The notes below the pieces were generated by a model. The model was not told the origin of the DNA. It saw nothing but the letters and a program-made list of their open reading frames with translations, and searched no databases. This document shows positions 10,304-20,896 of a DNA stretch of 64,000 nt, in pieces. How positions within the stretch are numbered: position 1 is the stretch's first letter; every line of letters starts with the position of its first letter. Made by a program: the position numbers and the translations under genes. Where the stretch lies: NCBI GenBank assembly GCA_003214695.1, contig QCLI01000003.1, positions 62,001 through 126,000 of the forward strand, given 5' to 3'. Origin of the DNA: Prochlorococcus sp. AG-412-P08 (GTDB lineage Bacteria; Cyanobacteriota; Cyanobacteriia; PCC-6307; Cyanobiaceae).

Positions 10304-10936
10304 TTATTTCGTCCATTCTCTACCCTTTCGAGCATTTTCGCCCCAGACTTCTTCCAAGCGTTTGTCTCGTTGACAACTATAACGATAAAATTTATATTTT
10401 ATGCTATTTCTTTCTGCATAATCTTGATGATAATCTTCTGCTTTCCAAAATGTACTTTTAGGTTTAATTTCAACTCCTATTTTGTTCAAAGGAATTGATA
10501 ATTCTTGTGCGACTTTTTCTAAACTTAAATTAGCAGAACTCATCTGTGATTTATCACTAAAATAAATCACTGGCCTGTATGAGTCTCCTCTATCACAAAA
10601 CTGACCGAAGGAATCATAAGGGTCTATATTTCTCCAATAGCTTTTCAATAAATCCTCGTAACTTATTTCTAAAGAGTTAAAAGAAACCCTCACAACCTCT
10701 TGATGGCCTTTATGATTCCTATAAGAAGGGTTCTCAATTTCCCCTCCTGAATATCCACTTTCTACAGATATAACCCCTTGTAAGTCCTCAAAATCATGTT
10801 CTAAGCACCAAAAGCATCCTCCTGCAAAAATAGCGTTTTCTTCCAATGCATTTACAGAGGTACTTAGAGAAATTAAAACCAAGCAACTTAATAAAGAAGC
10901 AACGCAAATCATACTGATTCTTCTTAAAAAATTCAT
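10304..10936 (-). CDS. msrA: Peptide methionine-S-sulfoxide reductase, exported form
   Basis: MsrA reduces methionine-S-sulfoxide in oxidised proteins. The catalytic motif GCFWC is at residues 40-44 (nucleophile Cys41), followed by [27 protein letters not shown] with the conserved Tyr/His/Glu region, and the EDYHQDY segment. The first 30 residues form a signal peptide (Arg-Arg, hydrophobic core, VNA cleavage site), so the enzyme should work in the periplasm or thylakoid lumen. Its ATG overlaps the lpxB stop by four bases, placing it as the last gene of the outer-membrane operon. Confidence 0.95.
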   Translation of the reverse strand: MNFLRRISMICVASLLSCLVLISLSTSVNALEENAIFAGGCFWCLEHDFEDLQGVISVESGYSGGEIENPSYRNHKGHQEVVRVSFNSLEISYEDLLKSYWRNIDPYDSFGQFCDRGDSYRPVIYFSDKSQMSSANLSLEKVAQELSIPLNKIGVEIKPKSTFWKAEDYHQDYAERNSIKYKFYRYSCQRDKRLEEVWGENARKGREWTK

Positions 10937-12108
10937 TTTTCAACTAAATTCATGATTTCTTGGGCCGCCCTTTCAGTAACCCCAGGCGCGCCCAAATCAC
11001 TCCTTAGTCTTTCATATCCTTCTAACATTCTTGTACGCTCAGACTCATTCTCTAATAGAGACTTAGCCAAAGTAAAGATTCCATGAGCTGTAAATTCCTT
11101 TTGCACAAGTTCTGGGACCAACCTTTCATTCAGCAAAAGATTTACAGGCGATATATGGTCAACATCAAAATTAAGTAATTTCTTGGCTACAAATGCAGTA
11201 ATTCTACTTACTTTGTAAGCTACAATTTGAGGAACTGAGTGAATAGCTAGCTCCATATTAATTGTCCCAGACTTAGCAATCGCAAGTTCAGCAACTTTAA
11301 ATAAGCTAGGCTTAAACTTATCTACATCTTTTGCAGACAGAACCTTACCAATTACGCAAGAATCTACCAATGCTTTTTTAAGATAATCCTCGAAACTTTC
11401 CTGCCCAGCAGGCAAAAGAACAAAAACCGAGGGATCTTCTTCTTGCAGTAACGAAGCTGCTTTAAGAAATGTAGGCAATAAATATCTTAACTCTTGAGTC
11501 CTCGAGGCTGGCAAAACTAACAAGAATTTTCGCGAAGAATCTACTCCTAAGTTTATACATGCTTCAGACCTATCAGGTAACTTCTTTAGATTATCAATCA
11601 TTGGGTGTCCAACCCACTTAACATTTCCTCCTCTTGAAGAATAAAAATCAGCTTCTTTACGGAAAATTGCCAAAATTTTATCAGTAAAGCTAATTAAATC
11701 TGTTGAGCCTCCTTCTCCTATTCTCCAAGCCCATTCTTGAGGGGCAATGTAATAAATAATTGGAGTCGTTGGAAGTAACTTACGGACCTTATTCCCAAGT
11801 CTTATATTTGGGCCCATATAATCAATCAAAACAACAGCATCTGGTGGGCAATGAACTAAAAAACGATCAACTTTCTTTTGAGCTTGAAGAGTAGGTATTA
11901 AATAAGGCAAAGTCTCCCAAAACCCAATCGCTCCTATAGACGCTGTATTTGTAATGAGTTCCGCTCCAGCTTTTTCCATACGCTGGCCACCAAGAGCAAC
12001 TACTTCCAAAGATATCAAACGTCTTTGAGACTCTTGAACTAGAGCCTCAACTAAAAAACTTCCTTGTAAATCTCCTGAGACTTCTCCAGTACTTATCAGC
12101 AAGCGCAT
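10933..12108 (-). CDS. lpxB: Lipid-A-disaccharide synthase
   Basis: LpxB joins UDP-diacylglucosamine and lipid X into the lipid A disaccharide at the inner membrane. The 391-residue protein shows the family opening [16 protein letters not shown], then [31 protein letters not shown], and the C-terminal [21 protein letters not shown] sugar-nucleotide site. It sits three bases after lpxA and overlaps msrA by four bases, so translation is probably coupled. Confidence 0.96.
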   Translation of the reverse strand: MRLLISTGEVSGDLQGSFLVEALVQESQRRLISLEVVALGGQRMEKAGAELITNTASIGAIGFWETLPYLIPTLQAQKKVDRFLVHCPPDAVVLIDYMGPNIRLGNKVRKLLPTTPIIYYIAPQEWAWRIGEGGSTDLISFTDKILAIFRKEADFYSSRGGNVKWVGHPMIDNLKKLPDRSEACINLGVDSSRKFLLVLPASRTQELRYLLPTFLKAASLLQEEDPSVFVLLPAGQESFEDYLKKALVDSCVIGKVLSAKDVDKFKPSLFKVAELAIAKSGTINMELAIHSVPQIVAYKVSRITAFVAKKLLNFDVDHISPVNLLLNERLVPELVQKEFTAHGIFTLAKSLLENESERTRMLEGYERLRSDLGAPGVTERAAQEIMNLVEK

Positions 12109-12111
12109 AAC

Positions 12112-12966
12112 TTAGGTTTTCTGTGAGTTCAAATAAGGCATAGGTCCTCTCCGTCCTTGTTCTATTGAAGCTTCAAGAAACAAGCAGAAATCTTGGGCTG
12201 CTTTAAAAAGCTTTTTCTCCTGTGCTAATTCCAAGCCTTTCGTATAAATGTGCCCTGATTTATAAATTAAATTCCAAGTTTCTTGTAATTGCTTAAACTC
12301 ATCTGGATTCTGATTATCCAAGCCTCTTCGCCGAATTCCAACACGGTTTAATCCACGTACTCTCCCAGGATGACCTTCCACTAAGCAATAAGGTGGAACA
12401 TCCCTATCTACTCTTGTCATGCCACCCACCATCGCAAGAGATCCAATATGAACAAACTGGTGAATTCCTAAGGAACCTCCGATAACAGCCTTGTCCTCAA
12501 TAACAACTTCTCCGGCAACCTGAACACTATTTGAAATAACTACTTCATTACCAATATCACAACCATGCGCGATATGGGTATAAGCCATCAAAAGACTGTT
12601 ATTGCCAATTCTTGTCTGCTCTCCATCATTAGTTGCTCTATTTACTGTTACACACTCACGCAGAGTATTGTTATCTCCAATCACAACTTCAGTAGGAGCT
12701 CCTTTGTATTTCAAGTCTTGAGGTTCAAGTCCTATACAGGCTCCAGGGAAAATTTTATTACATGAACCAATCTTTAGATTTCCATCCAGCACAGCATTAG
12801 GACCAATAACAGTCTTTGTTCCTATTTTTACGTCTGGTCCTATTACAGCACCAGCGCCTACAATCACGCCTTTGGCCAGTTCGGCCTTAGGATGAACAAC
12901 TGCTAACGGGTGAATTCCCACTTCTGAGTTATTACTCGTCTCAGATAAGAATTTAATATTTTCCAT
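12112..12966 (-). CDS. lpxA: UDP-N-acetylglucosamine O-acyltransferase
   Basis: LpxA attaches the first acyl chain to UDP-GlcNAc in lipid A synthesis. The protein (284 residues) is built of hexapeptide repeats forming a left-handed beta helix, for example IHPLAVVHPKAELAKGVIVG and IGPDVKIGTKTVIG. The catalytic His region appears in MAYTHIAHGCDIGN, followed by GGMTRVDRDVPPYCLVEGHP and a C-terminal helical domain. The first 15 residues are extra relative to E. coli. It lies between fabZ (7-base gap) and lpxB (3-base gap). Confidence 0.96.
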   Translation of the reverse strand: MENIKFLSETSNNSEVGIHPLAVVHPKAELAKGVIVGAGAVIGPDVKIGTKTVIGPNAVLDGNLKIGSCNKIFPGACIGLEPQDLKYKGAPTEVVIGDNNTLRECVTVNRATNDGEQTRIGNNSLLMAYTHIAHGCDIGNEVVISNSVQVAGEVVIEDKAVIGGSLGIHQFVHIGSLAMVGGMTRVDRDVPPYCLVEGHPGRVRGLNRVGIRRRGLDNQNPDEFKQLQETWNLIYKSGHIYTKGLELAQEKKLFKAAQDFCLFLEASIEQGRRGPMPYLNSQKT

Positions 12967-12973
12967 TGTTTAA

Positions 12974-13429
12974 TTAGTCCACCAAGGAAAACATCAACTC
13001 ACCTGAGCAGGCCAATTTTCCTTCCACTCTTGCTTCTCCTTTTACTTTACCGAAGCGCTGCCTCTTTATACTCATTAATTCGCAATTAATGAGTAACTGA
13101 TCTCCAGGGACTACAGGACGACGAAAACGCACACTATCTATACCTGCAAAAACAAACAGGCCCTTAGGTATATCTGGCATCTGAGTCACAATTAAACCTC
13201 CAACCTGTGCCATTGCCTCAACAATTAAAACACCTGGCATTAATGGTCTCCCAGGGAAATGGCCTTGAAAATGAGGCTCGTTGATAGTCACATTTTTAAT
13301 AGCAGTTGCGCTTTTCCCTGCCTCATACTCAACAACACGGTCAACCAATGCAAAAGGGTATCGGTGAGGCAGAAGACCCATTATCTCCTCATTAGATAGG
13401 ACAACAGGGTTATCAGAAGAATTAGTCAA
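12974..13429 (-). CDS. fabZ: (3R)-hydroxymyristoyl-ACP dehydratase
   Basis: A 151-residue hot-dog-fold dehydratase of fatty-acid elongation. The signature [11 protein letters not shown] and the catalytic segment [20 protein letters not shown] (His and Glu) are intact. It overlaps the end of lpxC by eight bases and precedes lpxA. This is the standard linkage of fatty-acid and lipid A enzymes, which compete for the same hydroxyacyl-ACP. Confidence 0.96.
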   Translation of the reverse strand: MTNSSDNPVVLSNEEIMGLLPHRYPFALVDRVVEYEAGKSATAIKNVTINEPHFQGHFPGRPLMPGVLIVEAMAQVGGLIVTQMPDIPKGLFVFAGIDSVRFRRPVVPGDQLLINCELMSIKRQRFGKVKGEARVEGKLACSGELMFSLVD

Positions 13430-14288
13430 GGCAAGTTTCTGTTAAGGGACATTCAGTTGAAAGAGTTTCTGCAAGTTCAGCATGCAGGGCATGAGAACCT
13501 CTGTAAACCAAAACTTGAGCTTTAGGCAACCCAACAAGCGCCAAGTCGCCTACCAAATCCAATAGCTTATGTCGAACAGGTTCATCATCGAATCTCAAAG
13601 GAGGATTCAACCAAGTTTTACCATCACAAACTAAGGAATTTTTTAAATTACCTCCTTTAATTAACCCTTCATCTATTAAATGATCTATTTGATCTTTAAA
13701 ACCAAAAGTTCTTGCAGGTGCAAGATGTTTTACAAAAGATCTTGGCGTTAATTCCAAAGAAAACTGCTGCCTGCCAATAGCGAGGTAAGGGAAATCAATC
13801 ATACCAATCAAATAGCAACTTTCAGATGGTATGGCTGTTATTAGACTAGTGCCTTTATGAATTACCAAAGGCTTTTTAACAACAGGCAAACAATTTTTAG
13901 AAGTGTCCAAATGAACAATTCCCACTTCTTCTATAGCCTCAACCCATCCCATTGACGACCCATCTAAAAGCGGGATTTCATTACCTGAAACCACAATGTG
14001 AACATGGGTCAAGCCACATCCAGCGATAGCTGCCAAAAGATGTTCAACAGTTGACAGACTGTTCTTTCCTAAAACAAGTGTTGTACATAGTTGACTATTT
14101 ACTACTTGAGCTGGATTAAGACGTATAGGGGGATCAGATCTATTCGCCCAAGATATGTAGAAGCCAACTTTTTCAAACGGACGAAGAATTACCTCTGATT
14201 CTTCCCCGCTATGCAAACAAATACCCTTGCGAGTTACAACTCCTCCCAAGGTCCAACAATCATCGTAATTGTCAGGCAACCACTCCAC
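13422..14288 (-). CDS. lpxC: UDP-3-O-acyl-N-acetylglucosamine deacetylase
   Basis: LpxC is the zinc deacetylase that commits UDP-acyl-GlcNAc to lipid A. Zinc-site motifs are visible: [20 protein letters not shown], and [15 protein letters not shown] followed by [12 protein letters not shown], with the GICLHSGE opening loop. The frame can be extended to a TTG at 14312, overlapping bamA by 23 bases. I prefer GTG at 14288, one base after the bamA stop, because cyanobacterial LpxC proteins begin a few residues before the WTLGGVV strand. Downstream it overlaps fabZ by eight bases. Confidence 0.93.
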   Translation of the reverse strand: MEWLPDNYDDCWTLGGVVTRKGICLHSGEESEVILRPFEKVGFYISWANRSDPPIRLNPAQVVNSQLCTTLVLGKNSLSTVEHLLAAIAGCGLTHVHIVVSGNEIPLLDGSSMGWVEAIEEVGIVHLDTSKNCLPVVKKPLVIHKGTSLITAIPSESCYLIGMIDFPYLAIGRQQFSLELTPRSFVKHLAPARTFGFKDQIDHLIDEGLIKGGNLKNSLVCDGKTWLNPPLRFDDEPVRHKLLDLVGDLALVGLPKAQVLVYRGSHALHAELAETLSTECPLTETCLD

Positions 14289-14289
14289 A

Positions 14290-16515
14290 TTAAAACTTCC
14301 AACCGAAACCAACGTTATATCGCCAATCGCCTTCCAAGTCTTTGCTTGCAGCCTCTATTCGTAAAGGTCCAACAGGAGTATTAAAAGATAAACCCGAGCC
14401 AACAGAAAATCCAGAGCCCTGTTTCCCTAAAATCTCCCCTGGGTTTCCTGGAACATTCTTCTGAGAACCAAAATCAGTTCCTGCATCAACAAATGCATTT
14501 GCAGAAATCATTCTCCAGACAGGGACTCGATATTCAACAGAAGCCTCTCCAAAACGTCTGGCAACAGCTAAGTCACAGGAACTCCATCCTCTAATTGATT
14601 TAGAACCGCCTAAGCAAAATGCCTCATAGGGAGGCAACTCCCCCAATATTGATCCTGCTTTCAATTGAAAAGCAATGGTTTGAAAACAAGAAGAGTTCTT
14701 TCCTCCCTTTGCTCTGCAATCTTTATGAAACTTCAACCAATTAAGAGGGATAAAATAAGAGTAATTAATCTTAGTTCGGTTAAACGTTGGAGAGTCCTTC
14801 CCAATAGAGATATATTGTTCAGAACCTAAACTTAAAAAGCTGCCCGATGTGGGATTCCCTCGATTATTTAGTTTGTTATATGTCATTGCTCCTCTAACTC
14901 CAATAAGAGTATTTTCCTTTGCACAATTAAATGCTATGCAAATAACATCACTATTTAAAGCAGAGTTGTTTGAATAACTAGAACTTGATGCTCCATAAGG
15001 CCTATCATTTGAAGAGTAATCAATAGGTTTAACTTGTTGAAAGTCCATTCCCAAAAGCACGCTCCAAGGCGCTCTTTTAAAAGGATCTCCTCCATTTAGA
15101 GGCCTAGAAATAGAGAAATTTCCACCAGTCCTTTGAAGAAGAACTGAATCCCCTTCATAATCAAACCAACTAGTATTTGGCTTGCTAGCTTTGGCTAATG
15201 GAACGGAACTAAAGGCTTCTGAATTTATTCCAGAGTGAGCAAAATCAATATCATAAACCGTTGAAGAAGAACTTGATCCTGGGACCTGATAGTAATCACT
15301 TACCCCTAAAATATTCTTCTTAGAGCCTCTAAATTCCTGAGGAACATCTCTACTAATGAATACAGAAGTCCGCAAAGAAGTCCTATATTTATCTCCTCTT
15401 AACCATGGATCAGCTAAAGAAAAGCTAATAAGAGCACCGTATTCACCATAGGTAAAATTTAAATCACTCGACCAAGATCTTCCAAATAAATTCTTTTCCT
15501 GCAATCCTGCTGATCCAAAAAAACCTTGCGATCCACTGTAACCAAGTCCACCAGTAAGAGAGCCTGTTCGCTGTTCTGTAATTCCTAGGACTATGCTTAT
15601 CTTTCCAGGTTCACCAGCAACTGGCTTTAAAGTAACTTTAATATCGCTAAAAAGAGAGAGACCATACAATCTTTTGATATCAGATTCAAGATCTTTCCTA
15701 TTAAATATTACGCCAGGCTTACTAATAAGTTCCCTATCGATAACCCATCTTTTTGTCTTTCCCTTAACTGGCTTTCCATTATCCCTAACTGTATTTCCTT
15801 CTTCATCAAGAAAGACTATCTGAATATCTTCAATACTTCCTTCTTGAACGCGTAATCTTACTTTACCTCCAGCTGTAATTCTATTGGGTCCAGAAATTCT
15901 GGCCAAAGAATATCCCTTATCTGAGTACCATGCCTTTAACTTATTCATTCGCAATTTTAAAACATTGAGATTCAAAGTCTTTCCGTAATCACTTCTAAAA
16001 ATTTCCTGAATAACCTTTTCCGAAAGAATCGAATTGGAAGGATCAATTATTACCTCAGTAAATACAGGGTTAGGTTTTACATCTACTTTCAGTTTGACGC
16101 CTAATGAGGTATCAACTGGATCAATTGCTAAACCAGAAAACCAACCAGTAGCATATATTGAATTTAAGTCTCTCTTCACTTCCAATCTACTTACTCTACT
16201 CCCAGGCCTAATACTCATTGCATCATAAGCAGCATATTCTAAACGAACCTTGTCTGGATGATCTTCAAGGCCAGTAATAACAATCTCAGAAATTAGAATT
16301 AATTCATCTTCAGGACTTTCCTTTAAAGAACCATCTTCAGAATTTGAATCAGCAATTTCAAATTTATTGTCATTTAAATAGAAGTTCTCAAGACTCTTTC
16401 TATTGTTAAAGAAGCCTGCATTAGCCGTTCCTCCTATAAAAGGAATCGTGAATGCTAATAAATATGCCCCTCTGCAAAATAGTCTCATTGACTTTCTGGT
16501 AGTAATTCCTTTCAT
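14290..16515 (-). CDS. bamA: Omp85/BamA outer-membrane assembly protein
   Basis: A 741-residue Omp85 family protein that inserts beta-barrel proteins into the outer membrane (Toc75 relative). An N-terminal signal peptide (~residues 1-33) precedes a linker and about three POTRA modules (~residues 50-320; segments such as ISEIVITGL, YSDKGYSLARI, NRKDLESDIKRLYGLSLFSDI). The C-terminal half is the barrel, with TGGLGYSGSQG, the lid motif LGGSKSIRGW with its conserved Arg, and the ending WRYNVGFGWKF with terminal Phe. It heads the lpx cluster on this strand and lies 56 bases after purC. Confidence 0.94.
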   Translation of the reverse strand: MKGITTRKSMRLFCRGAYLLAFTIPFIGGTANAGFFNNRKSLENFYLNDNKFEIADSNSEDGSLKESPEDELILISEIVITGLEDHPDKVRLEYAAYDAMSIRPGSRVSRLEVKRDLNSIYATGWFSGLAIDPVDTSLGVKLKVDVKPNPVFTEVIIDPSNSILSEKVIQEIFRSDYGKTLNLNVLKLRMNKLKAWYSDKGYSLARISGPNRITAGGKVRLRVQEGSIEDIQIVFLDEEGNTVRDNGKPVKGKTKRWVIDRELISKPGVIFNRKDLESDIKRLYGLSLFSDIKVTLKPVAGEPGKISIVLGITEQRTGSLTGGLGYSGSQGFFGSAGLQEKNLFGRSWSSDLNFTYGEYGALISFSLADPWLRGDKYRTSLRTSVFISRDVPQEFRGSKKNILGVSDYYQVPGSSSSSTVYDIDFAHSGINSEAFSSVPLAKASKPNTSWFDYEGDSVLLQRTGGNFSISRPLNGGDPFKRAPWSVLLGMDFQQVKPIDYSSNDRPYGASSSSYSNNSALNSDVICIAFNCAKENTLIGVRGAMTYNKLNNRGNPTSGSFLSLGSEQYISIGKDSPTFNRTKINYSYFIPLNWLKFHKDCRAKGGKNSSCFQTIAFQLKAGSILGELPPYEAFCLGGSKSIRGWSSCDLAVARRFGEASVEYRVPVWRMISANAFVDAGTDFGSQKNVPGNPGEILGKQGSGFSVGSGLSFNTPVGPLRIEAASKDLEGDWRYNVGFGWKF

Positions 16516-16571
16516 TTTTTTCTAGGGTAAGCCTAAAGAGATGAAACCAAATAAGTTTGTTTGCATGCTTT

Positions 16572-17306
16572 CTAAGAAGAAAATTCCTGTATCCGTCTAA
16601 GCACTTCACTGTACCCCTCTAAGACTCCCCCAAGATCCCTTCGGAAGCGATCTTTGTCAAGAATTCGATCTTCTTGATCATAAGTATTTAAATCCCATAT
16701 TCGACAGCTATCAGGGCTTATTTCATCAGCAACTACAAGTTGGCCATTTTTTGTAAGGCCCATTTCTAACTTGAAATCCACTAATAAAAGATTGAGCTTT
16801 TTAAAAAATTCCTGCAAATGTCCATTGACCGTTAAAGCAAGTGTTTTTATCTCCAACAATTTAGTAGATGAAACTAGGGCTAATAAACTTATTCTTTCAT
16901 CCGTCAAAAGCGGATCGCCCAAATCATCATCTTTGTAATACAAATCCAAAAGGGGGTTGCAAAGCTTTGTTCCTGGTTCTATAGGTGTCTCTTTACATAA
17001 TGAGCCACTCGCAACATTGCGAATAACAATTTCCAATGGGAAGACTTCTACCTTCTGAACTAACATCCAACTATCTCCATTTATATCTAAATAGTGAGTA
17101 GGGACTCCTTTGCTTTCCAAAAACTTAAATATAAAAGCTGAGATTTGACAGTTCAAGCTCCCTTTTCCCTCAAGCTGAGCGTGTTTCTTAGCATTAAAAG
17201 CAGTGGCATCATTCTTAAAGTGAACCAAAAACTCATCTGGATGATCAGTCTCAAAGACTTGCTTTGCTTTGCCTTCATAAAGAAGTGAACCATGAGTTGA
17301 TGCCAT
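16572..17306 (-). CDS. purC: SAICAR synthetase
   Basis: PurC condenses CAIR with aspartate in purine synthesis. The 244-residue protein has the family opening [14 protein letters not shown], the segment [34 protein letters not shown], and the acidic [15 protein letters not shown] motif. It is divergent from purD, with 156 bases between them that should carry both promoters; I do not assign a specific box. Confidence 0.96.
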   Translation of the reverse strand: MASTHGSLLYEGKAKQVFETDHPDEFLVHFKNDATAFNAKKHAQLEGKGSLNCQISAFIFKFLESKGVPTHYLDINGDSWMLVQKVEVFPLEIVIRNVASGSLCKETPIEPGTKLCNPLLDLYYKDDDLGDPLLTDERISLLALVSSTKLLEIKTLALTVNGHLQEFFKKLNLLLVDFKLEMGLTKNGQLVVADEISPDSCRIWDLNTYDQEDRILDKDRFRRDLGGVLEGYSEVLRRIQEFSS

Positions 17307-17462
17307 TAAATTCCTTTTTACCTCAACTAAACGCTAGTAAGTTAAATCCTAGAAAAACAATAAAATTGAAGGAAGCAATCACAATGTTTTTTTAGAAGAA
17401 GCACCATCTCTAAACATCACGCTAATTGCATCCTAAATTTTTGCCAATACACGAGAAGTCTT

Positions 17463-18791
17463 ATGGAAAAAGCCGCATCTTCTATTTCAGAGCTCCCACA
17501 ACTAAAAAAAGTTCTTGTAGTTGGAAGTGGCGGTCGCGAGAATGCTTTAGCATGGGCTATTTCAAAATTTCAAGAAGTTGAAAAAGTTTATGTTGCACCA
17601 GGCAATGGAGGGACCAAAGATCAACTAGGTTGTCATCGTCTTGATATCCAAGAATCAAACAACGAAGAGATCATACAAGCTTGTAAATCTCTTGAAATTG
17701 ATTTAGTAGTTGTAGGCGGCGAAAAGCCTCTTGCTTCAGGGCTAGCAGATGAATTAAGAAGCGTGGGATTAGTTGTATTTGGACCAGGGAAAGAAGGGGC
17801 TCAATTGGAATCAAGTAAAAATTGGTCAAAAAATTTAATGAATGAAGCCAAAATCCCTACAGCACAACATTGGTCAGCTAGTACTGAAAACGAAGCGCAA
17901 GATCTAGTTTCTGAAATAGATAGACCGTTAGTCGTCAAAGCTGATGGTCTGGCATCAGGTAAAGGAGTAACAGTATGCAATTCTATAAAAGAAACCAGAG
18001 CAGCTATAAAAGAATCTTTTGAGGGAAAATTTGGCGAAGCAGGAGCAACATTAATTCTTGAAGAATGCATTCAAGGTCCAGAGGTATCCATTTTTGCAAT
18101 AAGCGATGGAGAGACGCTCGAAATTCTTCCGCCAGCTCAAGATCACAAAAGACTTTTAGAAGGTGACAAAGGTCCTAATACTGGCGGAATGGGAGCATAT
18201 GCTCCAACGAAAATATTAAGCAAGAAAGATCTTGAAAAAATCAAGGAGGAAATATTACTGCCTACCTTATATACACTCAGAAAAAGAAATATTAATTATA
18301 GAGGCGTAATTTATGCAGGTCTAATGCTAACCAAAGATGGTCCTCAAGTTATAGAGTTCAATTGCCGTTTTGGAGATCCAGAGTGCCAGGCATTAATGCC
18401 ATTGATGCCCTCAAATTTTGCGAAAGTACTTCAAGCTGCAGCTCTGGGATGTCTGAAAAATGCGCCAAAATTAAAGACAAGTCCATTAAAGAGTGCATGT
18501 ATTGTTGCAACAGCATCTGGTTATCCAGAAAACTCCAGGAAAGGGGATTTGATTTCTATTAAATTTAAGCAGTCTCAAGAGAATCCAATTCAATTATTCC
18601 ACTCTGGCACTAAGATCAGTAAAGAAGGAACACTGCTTACATCAGGTGGGAGAGTCCTATCCATTGTTTCTCAAGGAGATAGTTACAATGAAGCCTTCGA
18701 CATTGCATACAAAGCAATCAAAGAAATTAACTTCCATGGTATTAATTACCGCCAAGATATTGGCTACCAAGTCAGAAGTAAGGGTAATTAA
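17463..18791 (+). CDS. purD: Phosphoribosylamine-glycine ligase
   Basis: PurD ligates glycine to phosphoribosylamine. The protein (442 residues) is an ATP-grasp enzyme with KVLVVGSGGRENALAWAI at the N terminus, the phosphate-binding PLVVKADGLASGKGVTV loop, PAQDHKRLLEGDKGPNTGGM signature, and the metal-binding VIEFNCRFGDPECQ segment. Length is normal with ~18 additional N-terminal residues. It is followed five bases later by nblS, so the kinase gene is probably in the same transcript. Confidence 0.96.
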   Translation: MEKAASSISELPQLKKVLVVGSGGRENALAWAISKFQEVEKVYVAPGNGGTKDQLGCHRLDIQESNNEEIIQACKSLEIDLVVVGGEKPLASGLADELRSVGLVVFGPGKEGAQLESSKNWSKNLMNEAKIPTAQHWSASTENEAQDLVSEIDRPLVVKADGLASGKGVTVCNSIKETRAAIKESFEGKFGEAGATLILEECIQGPEVSIFAISDGETLEILPPAQDHKRLLEGDKGPNTGGMGAYAPTKILSKKDLEKIKEEILLPTLYTLRKRNINYRGVIYAGLMLTKDGPQVIEFNCRFGDPECQALMPLMPSNFAKVLQAAALGCLKNAPKLKTSPLKSACIVATASGYPENSRKGDLISIKFKQSQENPIQLFHSGTKISKEGTLLTSGGRVLSIVSQGDSYNEAFDIAYKAIKEINFHGINYRQDIGYQVRSKGN

Positions 18792-18796
18792 TATTA

Positions 18797-20869
18797 ATGT
18801 CAGTTAAAGATTTGAAGCCAAAAGATCAATCAATTTCCGAAAAAATCATTAATGATGTGGAAGAAGAGAGTAAACAAAAGAATTTCATTTACCAATGGTG
18901 GGATGAGTTTAGTCTAAGAGCAAAGTTACTTGCAATAGCAACATTAGCAGTAAGTCTATTAATGACAGGAGTTACATTTTTTGCATTAAGCAGTATTCAG
19001 AAAGACGCCGGAATGAATGATACGAGATATGCAAGAGACCTTGGGTTACTTCTCTCTGGAAATGTCACAGAACTAGTAGCTAGGGATCAAGAAAGAGAAC
19101 TTTTTAATGTTGCTGAGAAATTCTGGCGTTCAAGCAGAAATATAAGATATATATTCTTCACAGATCCTGACGGTGTCGTCAAATTAGGAATTCCAATAAG
19201 TGCAACTCCTAATGATGCGGAAACTGAATTACAACTAAAAAGAAAACTTCAATTACCCCAAGAATTAAAAAAACGTCCTCAATTTCCATTAGTAAGACAA
19301 CATTTAACCCCTCAAGGTCAAGTCACAGATGTATTTGTTGCTCTTCTCTATAAAGGTAATTATGTAGGGAACCTTGCTTTAGGAGTAACACCTAACAAAA
19401 CAGCACTAGAGAGTGCTGCTTTAACTAGAGAAATAACCATAGCCGTTTTTATATCTATCTGGATACTTGTAATTATAGGGGCTGTTTTTAATGCTCTTAC
19501 TATAACAAGACCAATTAGAGCACTTGTTAGTGGTGTAAGAGATATTGCAAAAGGTAATTTTAAATCAAGAATTACTCTTCCTATGAGTGGGGAGCTAGGA
19601 GAACTTCTTAATGGTTTTAATAATATGGCATCTCAACTTGAGAACTATGATGCGGCAAATATTGAGGAACTTAAAGCTGCACAAGGCAAACAACAATCTC
19701 TAATTGCCACAATGGCTGATGGTGCTATTTTGCTAGACGAAGAAGGTAAAATTGTACTAGTTAATCCCACTGCAAGGAGATTATTTCGCTGGGAAGGTCG
19801 TAATTTAGAATCTCAAAATTTAATTGATGAGTTACCAGAGCTAATAGCTAATGATCTTCATCCTCATATAACATCTTTACTAAAAAATATTTATGATACT
19901 GACGAGTTAAGGTGTAGCACAGGTGAACCAACTCGAACCCTCCGCATAGTACTGCAGTCAGTAAGAGACTCAAGTGGTTCAATCCTTAAAGGAATAGCTA
20001 TAACAGTTCAAGATTTAACGAGAGAAGTAGAACTAAATGCTGCCCAAAGACGCTTTATAAGTAATGTTTCCCATGAATTAAGGACGCCTTTATTTAATAT
20101 AAAAAGTTATGTTGAGACTCTTTATGATCTTGATGATAAGCTTGAGCACAAAGAGAAAATGGAATTCTTGGAGGTTGCTAATTCAGAGACAGATCGGCTT
20201 ACAAGATTAGTTAATGATGTTCTAGATCTATCGAAAATTGAAACTTCAACTAATGTAAAATTTGAAGAAATAAATATCCAATCTGCAATAGAACAAACAT
20301 TAAGGAATTACAAGTTAAATGCAGATGAGAAGAAGGTTGAGATTATTCAGAAATTCGAGGATAACATGCCATTAATACGTGGGAATTGGGATCTAATCCT
20401 GCAAGTTATTGATAACCTAGTAGGCAATGCTCTGAAATTTAATAAGAACAATGGGAAAATTATATTAAGGGCTTATACATGGCCAGATATATGTATAGCC
20501 TCTTCCATCAACGAAACGAACAATGCACCTACCTGCGATATTATTTCACCATTGCCAAGAATAAGAGTTGAAGTTGGGGATACAGGATGTGGCATATCTG
20601 AAGAAGGTCAAGCAAGGATTTTTGAAAGGTTCTACAGAGTAGAGGATGCCGTTCATACAGAAGTAGGTACAGGCCTTGGTCTATCAATAGTTAGAGAAAT
20701 AGTAGAGAAGCACGCGAGTCAAGTAAGGATGGTAAGTGCTCCCGGGATTGGGACAACATTCTGGTTTGACTTACCCTTAGCAAATAATGATGCAGATGAA
20801 TTATTAATTGAATCTGAAAGAGTTGGTCGACAATGGGATCTACTAGAGTTAGAGAAGGAATTAACTTAA
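18797..20869 (+). CDS. nblS: NblS/Hik33-type sensor histidine kinase
   Basis: A 690-residue membrane histidine kinase. Helices at about residues 42-66 and 210-235 flank an extracytoplasmic sensor region. After them come a HAMP linker (TITRPIRALVSGVRDIAKGNF), a PAS domain (~residues 300-410), a HisKA box FISNVSHELRTPL with the phospho-acceptor at His426, and an HATPase domain with DNLVGNALKFN, GDTGCGISEEG and GTGLGLSIVREIVEKH. This arrangement matches NblS/DspA/Hik33, which controls high-light and nutrient-stress responses in cyanobacteria. It follows purD by five bases and converges on kaiC. Confidence 0.88.
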   Translation: MSVKDLKPKDQSISEKIINDVEEESKQKNFIYQWWDEFSLRAKLLAIATLAVSLLMTGVTFFALSSIQKDAGMNDTRYARDLGLLLSGNVTELVARDQERELFNVAEKFWRSSRNIRYIFFTDPDGVVKLGIPISATPNDAETELQLKRKLQLPQELKKRPQFPLVRQHLTPQGQVTDVFVALLYKGNYVGNLALGVTPNKTALESAALTREITIAVFISIWILVIIGAVFNALTITRPIRALVSGVRDIAKGNFKSRITLPMSGELGELLNGFNNMASQLENYDAANIEELKAAQGKQQSLIATMADGAILLDEEGKIVLVNPTARRLFRWEGRNLESQNLIDELPELIANDLHPHITSLLKNIYDTDELRCSTGEPTRTLRIVLQSVRDSSGSILKGIAITVQDLTREVELNAAQRRFISNVSHELRTPLFNIKSYVETLYDLDDKLEHKEKMEFLEVANSETDRLTRLVNDVLDLSKIETSTNVKFEEINIQSAIEQTLRNYKLNADEKKVEIIQKFEDNMPLIRGNWDLILQVIDNLVGNALKFNKNNGKIILRAYTWPDICIASSINETNNAPTCDIISPLPRIRVEVGDTGCGISEEGQARIFERFYRVEDAVHTEVGTGLGLSIVREIVEKHASQVRMVSAPGIGTTFWFDLPLANNDADELLIESERVGRQWDLLELEKELT

Positions 20870-20896
20870 ATAAATAATCTTTCTTAACCCTAGTAT